Notes: generated by a model from the sequence alone, not told the origin. Positions 7,592 to 16,736 are shown, counted from the stretch's first letter. The stretch is DNA of 64,000 nt from GCA-2706205 sp964215955 (GCA_964215955.1 CAXPDR010000034.1:124001-188000); one strand, 5' to 3'. Numbers and translations: made by a program.

Positions 7592-9526
7592 ATGAAAAAG
7601 TTTATGCAGCCAATTTTGTTAATAATGATCCTCTCCATGTTTACAGCATGTATGGAGGCTCCATCAAATGGTCGAGCTCAAAGCTCGCAAAACTCCTTAT
7701 CAGGAGGGGATAAAGATGGTGATGGAAATGGCTTCACAAATGACGAAGATGATAAGTACGGTAACGATTCAGGTGAAAAAATTGTTAAGGTGGAAATTAG
7801 ACACCTTATTGAACCTAAGGTCGATGATGAGGATGATGGCGGTACTTATAAAAGAAAAATTACTATTCCAAAAAACTATAATGGTAGACTTTATTTAGCA
7901 GGAATAAATCTTTCCTCGCTAACGTCTAAAAATGTTAAAGTTAGATTTAACTTTGGTTATTATGCATCACCAATAACGATCCAAGGAACGATTGACTCTG
8001 CACCTGGTTTAACACCTCAGACCGATGTTGAAGTTTTGATTCTTGATTTTAAAAATAAGCAATTTCAAGATGTTTCATTAATTTATGATCTGTATGATTA
8101 TAACACCTATGATTTTGCAGGTTCTGGGAGCGATCCGGGGGCCTTAACGGAGCCAGTTAACTTTAACCGGGATGATAAATTATTTTGTAGAGGTCTAAAG
8201 CTAGCTGATGATCCTACTTTTACAGGAAATGTCCTTGATGGATGTAAAGATTCGGATGATACCTGTAAGTATGCTTATGCCAAAGTTGTTGATAAAGGAC
8301 TGGTAGCGGCTGGTTCTCCAGATATTCCTATTATACCAAGTGAGTTGAATTCCCAAAGTGGGTCAAGTGGTTATTACAATGATTCTGATGATTTAAAACT
8401 GGATCGATGTTTACCAGATAATCCTATTTTAACTGGGACTAATTATGTTTTTGATAACACACATACATTTACAACATTTGAATCAACTCAAACAATCAAT
8501 ACAATTACTTATTACTACCGAGGTCCTTATCGTCCTATTAATCAAGACAACTGGGAAATTAGTGGGGAAGCTTTGAAGACTGATGCTGGACTTTTTGGAG
8601 GCGTTTGGGATGATAATGCCAATGGGAGTGTCGACCCTGAAGAAGTTGAGTATGGTTATTTATCAAAACTTTTTCCACTTTATGCCAAATTTGATTTCCT
8701 AAAAGATACTGAGTACATGGGAAGTGCTGTTCCAGATGCACAGAAAGTTTTATCTACGATGGTTTCAAATGGTGAATCTCTATATATGGATGGCTGTAAT
8801 TTAAGGGCAAACACATATGATGATATTACTGGGGAGCATATTGGTTCTTGTAATGTCACAGCGACAATTGAAATAATTTCTATTGATGATGAAACACAAA
8901 AAGAAACGGTTGTAGATATAAGTAATGAAGTTAAGCTTCAATTAGTAAAACCGACATTTATAAATGCATATGGAGATGACGTTTTATTATCTTCTTATCA
9001 ACAATGTTCTTCAAGTAACCAATGTGGTTCTGACTCATGTTGTATTAATAATAGATGTTGGGATAAATCAATTGTTGGTCAATGTATTGAGGATCTTCCG
9101 AGTTACGGAAATCTTGAGACTGGGGAGAGTTGTACTTCTGATTATCAATGTTCATCTTTATGTTGTAATCAAATTAGAGGAAGATGTGCGCCTCATGATA
9201 CAACATCAGATTCACCTTCTTATTGTGCTAAAGAGGCGGGGCAGAGTTGTGTGGCCAAAGAGTGGTGTGCAAAGCATCCTGTCACTACATGTGCTATTGT
9301 TAACACTGGACTTGATAAATATGGAAACGTAACTTGTGCGAAGAGATGTATAACAGCTGAGGTTTATGGAGACTGTTCAGCTTCCGATGGAGTTGGTGTT
9401 GGTATTTGTACTCCTCCATGTACGCCGCCTGATGTCGTTTTTAATCCTTCGGATCCAAACCGGTGTGATGAGATGATAACGATTGACCAATTAGAGGAAT
9501 TGGCGAATAACCCAACTTGTGAGTAG
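7592..9526 (+). CDS. Large cysteine-rich lipoprotein
   Basis: A 644-residue exported protein. The N-terminus is a lipoprotein signal (hydrophobic 7-18, FTAC with C20 as lipidated Cys). Next comes an Asp/Gly-rich low-complexity stretch (about 35-60: DKDGDGNGFTNDEDD), which could bind calcium, and then a long beta-rich region. Residues ~470-640 are Cys-rich with repeated CxxxxxCxxxxCC patterns (CSSSNQCGSDSCC, CTSDYQCSSLCC), like small disulfide-knot modules of secreted proteins. I do not recognise a known family for the whole. Surface location is inferred. Translation starts inside a GATAGA repeat. Confidence 0.75.
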   Translation: MKKFMQPILLIMILSMFTACMEAPSNGRAQSSQNSLSGGDKDGDGNGFTNDEDDKYGNDSGEKIVKVEIRHLIEPKVDDEDDGGTYKRKITIPKNYNGRLYLAGINLSSLTSKNVKVRFNFGYYASPITIQGTIDSAPGLTPQTDVEVLILDFKNKQFQDVSLIYDLYDYNTYDFAGSGSDPGALTEPVNFNRDDKLFCRGLKLADDPTFTGNVLDGCKDSDDTCKYAYAKVVDKGLVAAGSPDIPIIPSELNSQSGSSGYYNDSDDLKLDRCLPDNPILTGTNYVFDNTHTFTTFESTQTINTITYYYRGPYRPINQDNWEISGEALKTDAGLFGGVWDDNANGSVDPEEVEYGYLSKLFPLYAKFDFLKDTEYMGSAVPDAQKVLSTMVSNGESLYMDGCNLRANTYDDITGEHIGSCNVTATIEIISIDDETQKETVVDISNEVKLQLVKPTFINAYGDDVLLSSYQQCSSSNQCGSDSCCINNRCWDKSIVGQCIEDLPSYGNLETGESCTSDYQCSSLCCNQIRGRCAPHDTTSDSPSYCAKEAGQSCVAKEWCAKHPVTTCAIVNTGLDKYGNVTCAKRCITAEVYGDCSASDGVGVGICTPPCTPPDVVFNPSDPNRCDEMITIDQLEELANNPTCE

Positions 9527-9573
9527 CGCTAAAGCTTCCTTTTAGCTTATTCCTTAAAATTTCATTTTAAATT

Positions 9574-9614
9574 CCATCAATTTTTACTATGCTATAGTCA
9601 AACTTTATTGATGG
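9574..9614. promoter_or_regulatory. Nested inverted repeat overlapping the mce promoter and ribosome site
   Basis: CCATCAAT (9574-9581) pairs with ATTGATGG (9607-9614). Inside it ACTAT (9586-9590) pairs with ATAGT (9594-9598), which overlaps a -10-like TATAGT (9593-9598). The right outer arm shares its GG with the GGAG ribosome site. Confidence 0.5.
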
Positions 9615-9623
9615 AGAAGACCT

Positions 9624-10049
9624 ATGTTACCTGAGCTTAATGATTGTATATTAGACCATATCGCTATAGCGGTTCCTGAGTTAGAACCTGCGGTGGAGAT
9701 GTATTCAAAGCTTGGCTTAAAGTTTGATGAAAAAAGAGAAGTTGTTGAGTCCCAAAAAGTAAAAACCGCTTTTTGTCATGTAGATATTAACTCACATATT
9801 GAGCTTCTTCAGCCGACAAGTGAAGAAAGTAGTATTCATAAGTTTATTGAAAAGAAGGGTCCTGGAATTCATCATTTGTGCTTTAGAGTTCCTGATGTTT
9901 TAACAAAGCAACAAGAGTTAGCAGAAAAGGGATTTAAATTTATTTATGAAAAGCCATTTGAGGGAGCGAATGATTGTCTAGTCAATTTCATTCATCCAAA
10001 ATCAATGAATGGTGTACTGGTAGAAATTTCACAAAAAATGAAAGGATAA
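9624..10049 (+). CDS. mce: Methylmalonyl-CoA epimerase (VOC family)
   Basis: Interconverts the (R) and (S) epimers of methylmalonyl-CoA in propionyl-CoA and odd-chain/branched fuel catabolism. The 141-residue protein has two glyoxalase/VOC half-domains. Metal ligands of the family are visible: His in LDHIAIAVP, the Glu/His pattern near SHIELLQP, His in GPGIHHLCFRV and Glu in GVLVEISQ. It starts after GGAGAAG and is followed 4 bp later by the rhomboid-like gene. The mutase is not in this window. Confidence 0.9.
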   Translation: MLPELNDCILDHIAIAVPELEPAVEMYSKLGLKFDEKREVVESQKVKTAFCHVDINSHIELLQPTSEESSIHKFIEKKGPGIHHLCFRVPDVLTKQQELAEKGFKFIYEKPFEGANDCLVNFIHPKSMNGVLVEISQKMKG

Positions 10050-10053
10050 ATTA

Positions 10054-10794
10054 ATGCAACAAATGTACGTGCCGCAATTAAGTAAAGCCAATAAAATTAT
10101 CATCATTAGTTATGTGGTTTTATTTTTACTTTCCCAAATTCTTCAGGCAAGTACGGGAACGAGTTTAATTCCAATACTAGGTTTGACTACTTTTGGATTA
10201 AAGAAAGGTCTTATATACCAGCTTATAACTTATCCTTTTATTGATAAGAGCCTTATGACTGTTGTTTTTAACTCTTTGATTATTTGGTTTATAGGGAGTG
10301 AGTTAGAGCAGAAGTGGGGGACAAGATTCTATTTGAAGTTTTTGGCAATTGCGACATATACATGTGGAGTTCTCTTTACCATTGTAGGCTTGTTTAGTGG
10401 AATACTTTTTAATATTGTTCCAATGTTTGGAATGACAGGAACGAACTTGGCGCTAATTGTGGCTTATGGAATTATTTATTCAGAAAGAACAATGATATTT
10501 ATGTTCCTATTCCCAATGAAGGCTAAATATTTTTGTATGCTATTGGCCGGGATTCAAGTTTTCATGGCCTTAACCAGTACGGCCTTTAATTCAGCATGGT
10601 TCCACTTAATTAGTATGGGAACAGGTTTTATATTTTTAAAATATCAGTCTTTGAAAGCAAGGGGGCTGGGACTTAAAAACATAATGGATAATCATAAAAG
10701 CCACCAAGCTCGCAAGAAACGCGGCAATTTAAGGTTGGTTAAGACTGAGGAAGAGCAAAAGGCAAATCCTGAGGATCCTAAATATTGGCAGTAA
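10054..10794 (+). CDS. Rhomboid-like membrane protein, probable pseudoprotease
   Basis: Polytopic 246-residue protein with about six hydrophobic segments and a basic cytoplasmic tail (KSHQARKKRGNLR). The rhomboid landmarks are present: N73 in the second helix (FNSLIIWFIGSELEQKWG) and the late His in AWFHLISMGTG (H184). The catalytic GxSG serine is replaced by threonine, GMTG at 126-129. Rhomboids need that serine, so this is likely an inactive, derlin/iRhom-type member that binds membrane clients, or a threonine variant. It probably shares a transcript with mce. Confidence 0.75.
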   Translation: MQQMYVPQLSKANKIIIISYVVLFLLSQILQASTGTSLIPILGLTTFGLKKGLIYQLITYPFIDKSLMTVVFNSLIIWFIGSELEQKWGTRFYLKFLAIATYTCGVLFTIVGLFSGILFNIVPMFGMTGTNLALIVAYGIIYSERTMIFMFLFPMKAKYFCMLLAGIQVFMALTSTAFNSAWFHLISMGTGFIFLKYQSLKARGLGLKNIMDNHKSHQARKKRGNLRLVKTEEEQKANPEDPKYWQ

Positions 10795-10890
10795 AACTTC
10801 AATTTTCCTACTGTGTCATTTTAAAGTCTTTACAATTTTTGACTGACTGTGGTAGAAAACCAAGATAAATAACCAATTAAGGACCAAGAT

Positions 10891-11064
10891 ATGAAATTAG
10901 CTAAAGCTTTAAACGAAAAAGTAATGGACGTAAGATTGTTAGATAGACTTGTAGCTGAAGGTAAAGTAACAAAAGCGGAAGTTGATAAGGCAATGAGCGA
11001 ATTAGAGGACTGCGAAGGTTCTTACGAAGTTGTAGGTTCTTCTCAAAATACAGAGCAAGAATAG
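10891..11064 (+). CDS. Small acidic hypothetical protein (57 aa)
   Basis: A short ORF starts with ATG at 10891, seven bases after AAGGA, and ends with TAG at 11062-11064. The product begins MKLAKALNEKVMDVRLLDRL and continues with a Lys/Glu-rich helical stretch (VTKAEVDKAMSELED) and an acidic tail. A TTGACT box lies about 50 bp upstream (10839-10844). Good initiation signals and coherent amphipathic helices support a real gene. I do not recognise the family. It meets the convergent FliL-like gene with a gap of 3 bp. Confidence 0.65.
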   Translation: MKLAKALNEKVMDVRLLDRLVAEGKVTKAEVDKAMSELEDCEGSYEVVGSSQNTEQE

Positions 11065-11067
11065 TCT

Positions 11068-11538
11068 CTACTGAATTATAAACTTAGAAAACAGTATCTT
11101 TTTTATTAATGGTTTTTTGGCCATATTGTTTATTTTTGTCTTAATTCTAGTTTCCAAAAGAATTCTTCCTGTAACGGAGTTAAGCTCATTAGGCTTCATA
11201 TTACCGGCCACATCAATTAATACATCAAATATTCTAGACTTGTAGGCCATAACTAAGGATCGATCTTTATCTTCAAAAAGAACGATATTCATTTGAGTAT
11301 TTAGAAAACGTAATCTTGCTTCTCTTGAGTACAAGTTGACGACAATCTCATCCATAACAACTGGAGGTTTTTGTAGCTCTTGCATTGAGTCTTCAATCAT
11401 TTGACCAACTTCTTTATTTTGATCCGTTGTTGGCTTTTTAATTGAAGTGTGTGAGAACACAACTAATCCAGCAGCTGCCGCTACTAAAATTCCATTGAGT
11501 CCGAGAATAATTTTGTCTACTGTTGGATTCCCCGTCAT
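11068..11538 (-). CDS. FliL-like membrane protein
   Basis: The 156-residue protein has one N-terminal membrane segment (about 9-28, IILGLNGILVAAAAGLVVF) and a periplasmic FliL domain. That domain shows a VNLYSREARLRFLNTQMNIVLF strand pair, a helix LVMAYKSRIFDVLIDV and the family ending ILFSKFIIQ. FliL surrounds flagellar stators and supports torque. Here the gene follows ald by 47 bp on the same strand and no flagellar gene is near. It may be one of several FliL paralogues serving a stator-like complex elsewhere; that is inference. Confidence 0.8.
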   Translation of the reverse strand: MTGNPTVDKIILGLNGILVAAAAGLVVFSHTSIKKPTTDQNKEVGQMIEDSMQELQKPPVVMDEIVVNLYSREARLRFLNTQMNIVLFEDKDRSLVMAYKSRIFDVLIDVAGNMKPNELNSVTGRILLETRIKTKINNMAKKPLIKKILFSKFIIQ

Positions 11539-11585
11539 GTCATTATAATAACATAACGGGGTATATTTAGGTATCTTCTATGTTT

Positions 11586-12704
11586 CTAGAGATATTTTTC
11601 CGGGTTTAAAGGTGTAAAAGGCAGTTCTAGGTCAGTTGCAACCTGCTCATAAACAAGATCACCTTTATAAATATTAACACCTTTTCTAAGGTACTCATCT
11701 TGAGCAATTGATTTTTCTACTCCGTTATTTGCAATCATTCTTGCATACTTAAGAGTTACGTTAGTCAGTGCATATGTTGATGTTCTTGGTACAGCACCAG
11801 GCATATTGGCAACACAGTAATGTACAACACCGTCTACGACAAAAGTAGGATTCTCATGAGTCGTTGGCTTACAGGTTTCAATGCATCCACCTTGGTCAAC
11901 TGCAATATCCACTACAACTGAACCATCTTCCATTTTAGAAATCATCTCTTTTGTTACAAGTTTTGGAGCTTTAGCACCTGCGACTAATACTGCTCCGATC
12001 ACTAAGTCTGAATTAATAACAGCTTCTTCAATATTAAGTGAGTTTGAATAAAGAGTTGTAACTCTATTATCAAAAAGGTCATCCATTTCAGCTAGTCTTT
12101 TAGTTGATAGATCAATACAAGTAACATCAGCACCTAGTCCCATGGCCATTTTTGCTGCATTGGTTCCTGCAATTCCACAACCAATAATAGTAACTTTTGC
12201 TCTATGAACTCCAGGAACTCCACCTAGTAGGACTCCCTTACCACCTTTATCTTTTTGTAAACACATAGCACCAACTTGAGTTGCCATTCTTCCTGCAACT
12301 TCAGACATCGGTACAAGGAGAGGAAGGGAGCCATCTGGGTATTGGATTGTTTCATATGCAATACAAGTTGATCCTGAATCCATTAGACCTTGAGTTAAAT
12401 CCTTATCAGCAGCTAAGTGCAGGTATGTGTAAAGAATGTGATGCGGTTTTAAAAGGGCAATCTCAACTGGTTGAGGCTCTTTTACTTTAATAATCATTTC
12501 ACCTTTGTCGAAACAGTCCTCAAGGGTATTTAAAATAGTTGCCCCTGCGTCTGTAAACATTTTGTCAGAAATTCCAATTCCGATTCCAGCATTTTTTTGA
12601 ACAAAAACTTCATGCCCATCTTGTACAAGTTGTTGAACACCAGAAGGAACTAAACCAACACGGTTTTCATTGTTTTTAATCTCTTTAGGTACAGCAATTC
12701 TCAT
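11586..12704 (-). CDS. ald: Alanine dehydrogenase
   Basis: NAD-dependent interconversion of L-alanine and pyruvate plus ammonium. The 372 residues match the family length and begin with the signature MRIAVPKEIKNNENRVGLVP. The NAD site appears as IIGCGIAGTNAAKMAMGLGADVTCID, and the substrate-binding Lys/His region as IIKVKEPQ...HHILYTYLHLA. The ATG follows TTGGAGTA. A FliL-like gene lies directly downstream, so the two are probably co-transcribed. In an amino-acid-consuming predator the enzyme would deaminate prey-derived alanine, which is inference. Confidence 0.95.
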   Translation of the reverse strand: MRIAVPKEIKNNENRVGLVPSGVQQLVQDGHEVFVQKNAGIGIGISDKMFTDAGATILNTLEDCFDKGEMIIKVKEPQPVEIALLKPHHILYTYLHLAADKDLTQGLMDSGSTCIAYETIQYPDGSLPLLVPMSEVAGRMATQVGAMCLQKDKGGKGVLLGGVPGVHRAKVTIIGCGIAGTNAAKMAMGLGADVTCIDLSTKRLAEMDDLFDNRVTTLYSNSLNIEEAVINSDLVIGAVLVAGAKAPKLVTKEMISKMEDGSVVVDIAVDQGGCIETCKPTTHENPTFVVDGVVHYCVANMPGAVPRTSTYALTNVTLKYARMIANNGVEKSIAQDEYLRKGVNIYKGDLVYEQVATDLELPFTPLNPEKYL

Positions 12705-12907
12705 GTATTTACTCCAATTAAGTTGTTTAATTTTTTATGGACTATTTATCACAGTTTTTTTTAATTATTACTAGATTAAAATGTTAAGAGTATGAAAAAA
12801 AATGCATGTTTTTGCACCGCATTTGTCCATATACCCAAAATTTTTCTGGATACTCTAAGATCCCCAAATTATGTATAATGATTGAAATTTCATGGATGGA
12901 GAAAAAT

Positions 12908-14284
12908 ATGAAGATTAAAGCACTTGTAGCAGGAATTGTTGTGGGTTCCATCTTATTATCCGGTTGCTCTTCCTCAAAGAATGGTGGAGAAGATAAAAAC
13001 TTGGATAATAGGATTTCGTTTGATGTTAAAAAGAAAGTTCTTAGTAACGGGCTTACAGTTTTAGTTGTGGAGAACCATAAACTTCCTATATTTTCTTATT
13101 ACACTTACTACAAAGTTGGAAGCAAATTTGAAAAGCCAGGAACAACAGGTTCGAGTCATCTATTAGAGCATATGATGTTTAAAGGAGCTAAAAAGTATGG
13201 GGAAGGTGAGTTTGATAAAGTTGTAGAGGGAAATGGTGGACGAAATAATGCTTATACCACTAATGATTTGACTGTTTATTATGAAAATCTTCCTAATGAG
13301 CACTTTGAAGTTATCGCCGATTTAGAAGCGGATCGAATGCAAAATCTGCTTTTACAAAAGGACTCCTTTAATAATGAAAGAAATGTCGTTCTTGAAGAAA
13401 GAAAAATGAGGTATGAAAATTCTGATCGAGGAAAAGTCTTTTTAAGAATGATGAAGGAAGTTTTTAAAGGCACCCCTTATGGCTCTTCTGTTATTGGGGA
13501 AGTTGAAGACTTAAAAACAGTACCAAGGGAAAAAGTTTGGGATTACTTTAAAACCTATTATGCTCCAAATAATGCGGTCATTGTTATTGTTGGAGCTGTC
13601 GATGCAGATAAAGTTATCTCTACAATTGATAGAAAATTTGGAGATATACCACCTACCAAAGATTTAGAAAAAATAAAAAGCGAACATTTAAACCAGTTAG
13701 GTTTTAATTTTAGAAAAGACTTTAAACAAAAATTAAAACTAAAAGGAACAACTCCAACACCGATGTTTAGCTTATCATTTAAAGGACTAAAAGTAGGTGA
13801 AAGGGAAGCATTTGTTTTGGATATCGTTTCTTCGATTATAGGAGATGGAGATAGTTCCTATTTAAATGAAACTTTTGTCACAGGGAAAAAGCCAAGCCTG
13901 CAAGGAATTTATGCAGCAAACTTTACCTTACAAGAGAGTGGGGTTTTCTTTATTGGAGGACAATTACTTCCAAAAACTAATTTAAAAAAATTTGAAAAGC
14001 AACTCAAGACATCTGTGAAAAAATCCTGTGAATCGGCTATCACTCCAAGAGCTGTACAAAAGGTGCTGAATCAGTACTTTGTTTCAATGTTGTCTTCTTT
14101 GGATAAAAATGCAGGTATAGCAAGATTCTTGGGGGATAGAGAGGTTTATTATGGTTCATATGACTTTTATAAAAAGGAAATGAAAATATATGAATCTATT
14201 ACAATAGATGAATTAAAATCAGTTTGTAAGAAATATTTAACAACAGATGAGAATATTTTTATCTCTATTTGGGATAAACACTAG
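12908..14284 (+). CDS. M16 zinc peptidase, lipoprotein, catalytic partner
   Basis: I place the start at the ATG at 12908, because it gives a lipoprotein signal MKIKALVAGIVVGSILLSGC (lipidated C20) after a GGAG site; the frame is open ~100 bp further up. The 458-residue protein has the inverted zinc motif HLLEH (H84, E87, H88) and the downstream Glu region (NERNVVLEERKMRYE), so it should be an active pitrilysin/insulinase-family peptidase. It is followed 5 bp later by a second M16 protein without the zinc motif, the usual heterodimer pair. Location: periplasmic face of a membrane. Confidence 0.9.
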   Translation: MKIKALVAGIVVGSILLSGCSSSKNGGEDKNLDNRISFDVKKKVLSNGLTVLVVENHKLPIFSYYTYYKVGSKFEKPGTTGSSHLLEHMMFKGAKKYGEGEFDKVVEGNGGRNNAYTTNDLTVYYENLPNEHFEVIADLEADRMQNLLLQKDSFNNERNVVLEERKMRYENSDRGKVFLRMMKEVFKGTPYGSSVIGEVEDLKTVPREKVWDYFKTYYAPNNAVIVIVGAVDADKVISTIDRKFGDIPPTKDLEKIKSEHLNQLGFNFRKDFKQKLKLKGTTPTPMFSLSFKGLKVGEREAFVLDIVSSIIGDGDSSYLNETFVTGKKPSLQGIYAANFTLQESGVFFIGGQLLPKTNLKKFEKQLKTSVKKSCESAITPRAVQKVLNQYFVSMLSSLDKNAGIARFLGDREVYYGSYDFYKKEMKIYESITIDELKSVCKKYLTTDENIFISIWDKH

Positions 14285-14289
14285 GAAAT

Positions 14290-15660
14290 ATGATGATGAA
14301 AATTACTATACTTTTATTATTTTTTGTAAATTCGGCATTCGCTAAAAACTATATTGAAGAAAATTTAAGAAAACTATCTTGGAACGGTGTTGAAGTCGTC
14401 TGGTTAGAGGATAACTCTTTACCAACTTTTGACCTCTCTGTTTATTTTAGAGACGGGGCACTTGGGGAAAGTAAGACTGATGCAGGAATAACACAGTTGA
14501 TGTTTGATCAACTAACTAGTGGAACTAAAAGATATACTCAAAAAGATATTGTAGAGTCTCTTGAGTTTTTTGGAACTAAATATGGTTCTAGAGTCACTCA
14601 TGAGTTTTCAACTTTTTCAGTACATGGATTAGTGAAAAATATTGTTCCAACCATGAAGATGGTTTGTCATTTATTTGATGATGCAAGCTTTCCTAAAAAA
14701 GAATTAAAAAAGGCAAAATCAAGAGAAATTGTTGGCCTTGAGTCTCTTGTCTCCCAACACGGTAAATTAGCAAATCGCATTTTTAGAGAGGAATCGCTCA
14801 AAGGAAGTGGCTTTGAAAGACCTGTCTCAGGATATAAAAGTTCTATTAAGCGGATTAACTCTAAAAAACTTTCAGCTAGACTTAAGGAATTTAATGAGAA
14901 AGTTTTTAAAAAAATCTATATTAAAGGGCCTAAAGATATCAAAGTTCTGAGTTCTGTTTTTGCTAATGATTGTGGATGGAAAGGAGTTAAGGGTAATGAA
15001 AAATCTTTTCCAATTGTAAAAAGTAAGGCTAAAAATCAAAATATCATTTTTGTACCTGTTCCTAATGCCAACCAAGCTCAAGTTAGAATTGGTAGAATCG
15101 TGAGTACTGATGAGATTAGACAGCAAGAAAGGGAGCTAAAATCCTTCGCTACAAATTACCTAGGCGGAGGTTTTACATCACAACTTGTCCAAGTTTTAAG
15201 AGTGAAAAAAGCTTTAACTTATTCCGCTGGTTCTTATCATTCTGAGCAAAACTCTTATGGTAGAACAGGGATGTCTACATTTACTAAAAATGAAACTATT
15301 GTTGAACTTTTGAAATCAATTAATGAAGTTGTTAATTCTTCAACTAAAAGTATTTCTAAAAGTAGTTTTATGTATAGTAAAAGAAGTCTTAAAGGAAATT
15401 ATTTACTTGGATTAGAATCAACATCAGATTTCTTGGAAAATTTAATGCAATTCGATCATAACCAAATTTCATATGATGAAATTTATAAATTTAATGAAAG
15501 GGTTGATCAAATCGAAATTAAAGATGTCCAAAGAATGATTGGACAATTATATAATATTGAAGCTCAAACTATTCTAGTTCTTGGAAATAAATCATTAATT
15601 AAAGATTTGAAGAAAGCTGGATATAAAGTTACGACCAAAAATTATAAGAAGTATCTATGA
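14290..15660 (+). CDS. M16 peptidase-like protein, non-catalytic partner
   Basis: 456 residues with a cleavable signal peptide (MMMKITILLLFFVNSAFA). The fold matches the M16 family, and the C-terminal half has the conserved GGGFTSQLVQVLRVKKALTY block. At the place of HxxEH the sequence reads AGITQLMFDQL, so zinc cannot be bound. In paired M16 systems such a subunit helps form the closed chamber and binds substrate. It is coupled to the catalytic gene upstream. Three consecutive ATGs at the start leave the exact N-terminus ambiguous by two residues. Its end overlaps the convergent bactofilin gene by 6 bp. Confidence 0.88.
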   Translation: MMMKITILLLFFVNSAFAKNYIEENLRKLSWNGVEVVWLEDNSLPTFDLSVYFRDGALGESKTDAGITQLMFDQLTSGTKRYTQKDIVESLEFFGTKYGSRVTHEFSTFSVHGLVKNIVPTMKMVCHLFDDASFPKKELKKAKSREIVGLESLVSQHGKLANRIFREESLKGSGFERPVSGYKSSIKRINSKKLSARLKEFNEKVFKKIYIKGPKDIKVLSSVFANDCGWKGVKGNEKSFPIVKSKAKNQNIIFVPVPNANQAQVRIGRIVSTDEIRQQERELKSFATNYLGGGFTSQLVQVLRVKKALTYSAGSYHSEQNSYGRTGMSTFTKNETIVELLKSINEVVNSSTKSISKSSFMYSKRSLKGNYLLGLESTSDFLENLMQFDHNQISYDEIYKFNERVDQIEIKDVQRMIGQLYNIEAQTILVLGNKSLIKDLKKAGYKVTTKNYKKYL

Positions 15661-16008
15661 TAAATTGGGGTCAGTATTTCCTTGGATATTAAGGATGGCC
15701 CCAGGATATATACTCATTTTCTTGGCCAAAATACTACCTGAAACATTTGCTGATGACCTTATGGCCAGGACTCCTGATGCATTGATAGAGCCTGAAAGTT
15801 TTCCAAAAACTTCAAGATTGTGGCATGAGATATCTCCATCTATTTCAGCTGTTTGTTCTAGAATAACCTGGTGATGGCCCTTACAGACAATATTACCATG
15901 AACTTTTCCCGCAATAATAGTGTCTCCTTGGATTATCAGGTCACCAGTAATTTCGGTTTCTTTGCCAAAGACTGAAAATGTGAGATTTTTAAAGTTTTCT
16001 ATATTCAT
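15655..16008 (-). CDS. Bactofilin
   Basis: A 117-residue bactofilin (DUF583), a bacterial cytoskeletal protein that polymerises through a right-handed beta-helix. The sequence is a run of short beta rungs with alternating hydrophobics and glycines (ITGDLIIQGDTIIAGKVHGNI, AEIDGDISCHNLEVFGKLSGS), flanked by short tails. It is the last gene of a leftward set with a membrane protein 2 bp upstream and a YkuD/NTF2 L,D-carboxypeptidase before that. Bactofilins such as Helicobacter CcmA direct peptidoglycan enzymes to shape the cell, which fits this context. Confidence 0.93.
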   Translation of the reverse strand: MNIENFKNLTFSVFGKETEITGDLIIQGDTIIAGKVHGNIVCKGHHQVILEQTAEIDGDISCHNLEVFGKLSGSINASGVLAIRSSANVSGSILAKKMSIYPGAILNIQGNTDPNLS

Positions 16009-16010
16009 AT

Positions 16011-16736
16011 TTACTCGATATTAAATGGACCAATTTGAGAAAAAGAAATTAGGTCTCCAGCTCTAGAAAAAATGTAGATTTTAAATCTTGCACTTTGGTT
16101 AACTAATTTTCTGAATTTTGCTAAGGTTGGTCTAAATCTTGAGAAAGAAAAAGTTTCTCCCTTTGCAAAATCAAGTCTTAGATTTTTTTCGCCTAGTTCG
16201 TAATTAGGGTAGTATTGCATAAGGTTTCCTTGGTACATAACAATCGTTATGTATCCAGAAAGCTTTGAACTATCTTCTGAGTTATTGGCCAAGTTAAAAG
16301 ATAGCTCAATTTCTTTTGATTTCGCACTGACTTCAAGCCCCTCAATTTTAATTAATTCTTTCTTTCTTAAATCGTTAATTCCCAAGGGTTTTAAAAACAA
16401 ATCTAGGTTAGTGCTTGCAGTTTCTTCGGTACTTCCAAGGGAAAGCTTTTTGGTCAAAAGAGAGTTTTCCTTAGTTACTTGTTCTAATTTCTTTTCTAGT
16501 TCAACTGTATTTTCTTTTAACTCAGCAATAATTTTTGGTTCTTTAGATCGTAACTCTACAACTTGCTTTTTTAAAAGAATAGAATAAAGAAAAGAGACTG
16601 AAATACTTGTAATGATGAGGAAAGGAATCAGAAGGATAACCGTCTTGATAAGCCTTTTATTTACCTTAAGGTATTTAGGAGGCTTAGGCGTATTATATAC
16701 AATAAATGTGATATCTTTAGATGGATCCTGAATCAT
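16011..16736 (-). CDS. Single-pass membrane coiled-coil protein of the bactofilin operon
   Basis: The frame opens with TTG at 16766, but I prefer the ATG at 16736, which follows AAGAG at good spacing. A ~30-residue cytoplasmic N-terminus (MIQDPSKDITFIVYNTPKPP) leads to one membrane helix (VILLIPFLIITSISVSFLYSI). Then come a coiled coil (ELKENTVELEKKLEQVTKEN) and a beta-rich periplasmic domain. It lies between the L,D-carboxypeptidase and the bactofilin, overlapping the former by 20 bp. Its layout suits a linker between cytoplasmic bactofilin and periplasmic wall enzymes, as proposed for Helicobacter Csd5/Csd7. I recognise no named family. Confidence 0.7.
   Translation of the reverse strand: MIQDPSKDITFIVYNTPKPPKYLKVNKRLIKTVILLIPFLIITSISVSFLYSILLKKQVVELRSKEPKIIAELKENTVELEKKLEQVTKENSLLTKKLSLGSTEETASTNLDLFLKPLGINDLRKKELIKIEGLEVSAKSKEIELSFNLANNSEDSSKLSGYITIVMYQGNLMQYYPNYELGEKNLRLDFAKGETFSFSRFRPTLAKFRKLVNQSARFKIYIFSRAGDLISFSQIGPFNIE

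Noticed and set aside
12806..12907. Extended N-terminus of the first M16 peptidase from 12806
   Set aside because: The extension has no ribosome site and would place a hydrophobic lipoprotein signal internally; the ATG at 12908 with GGAG gives a proper signal peptide.
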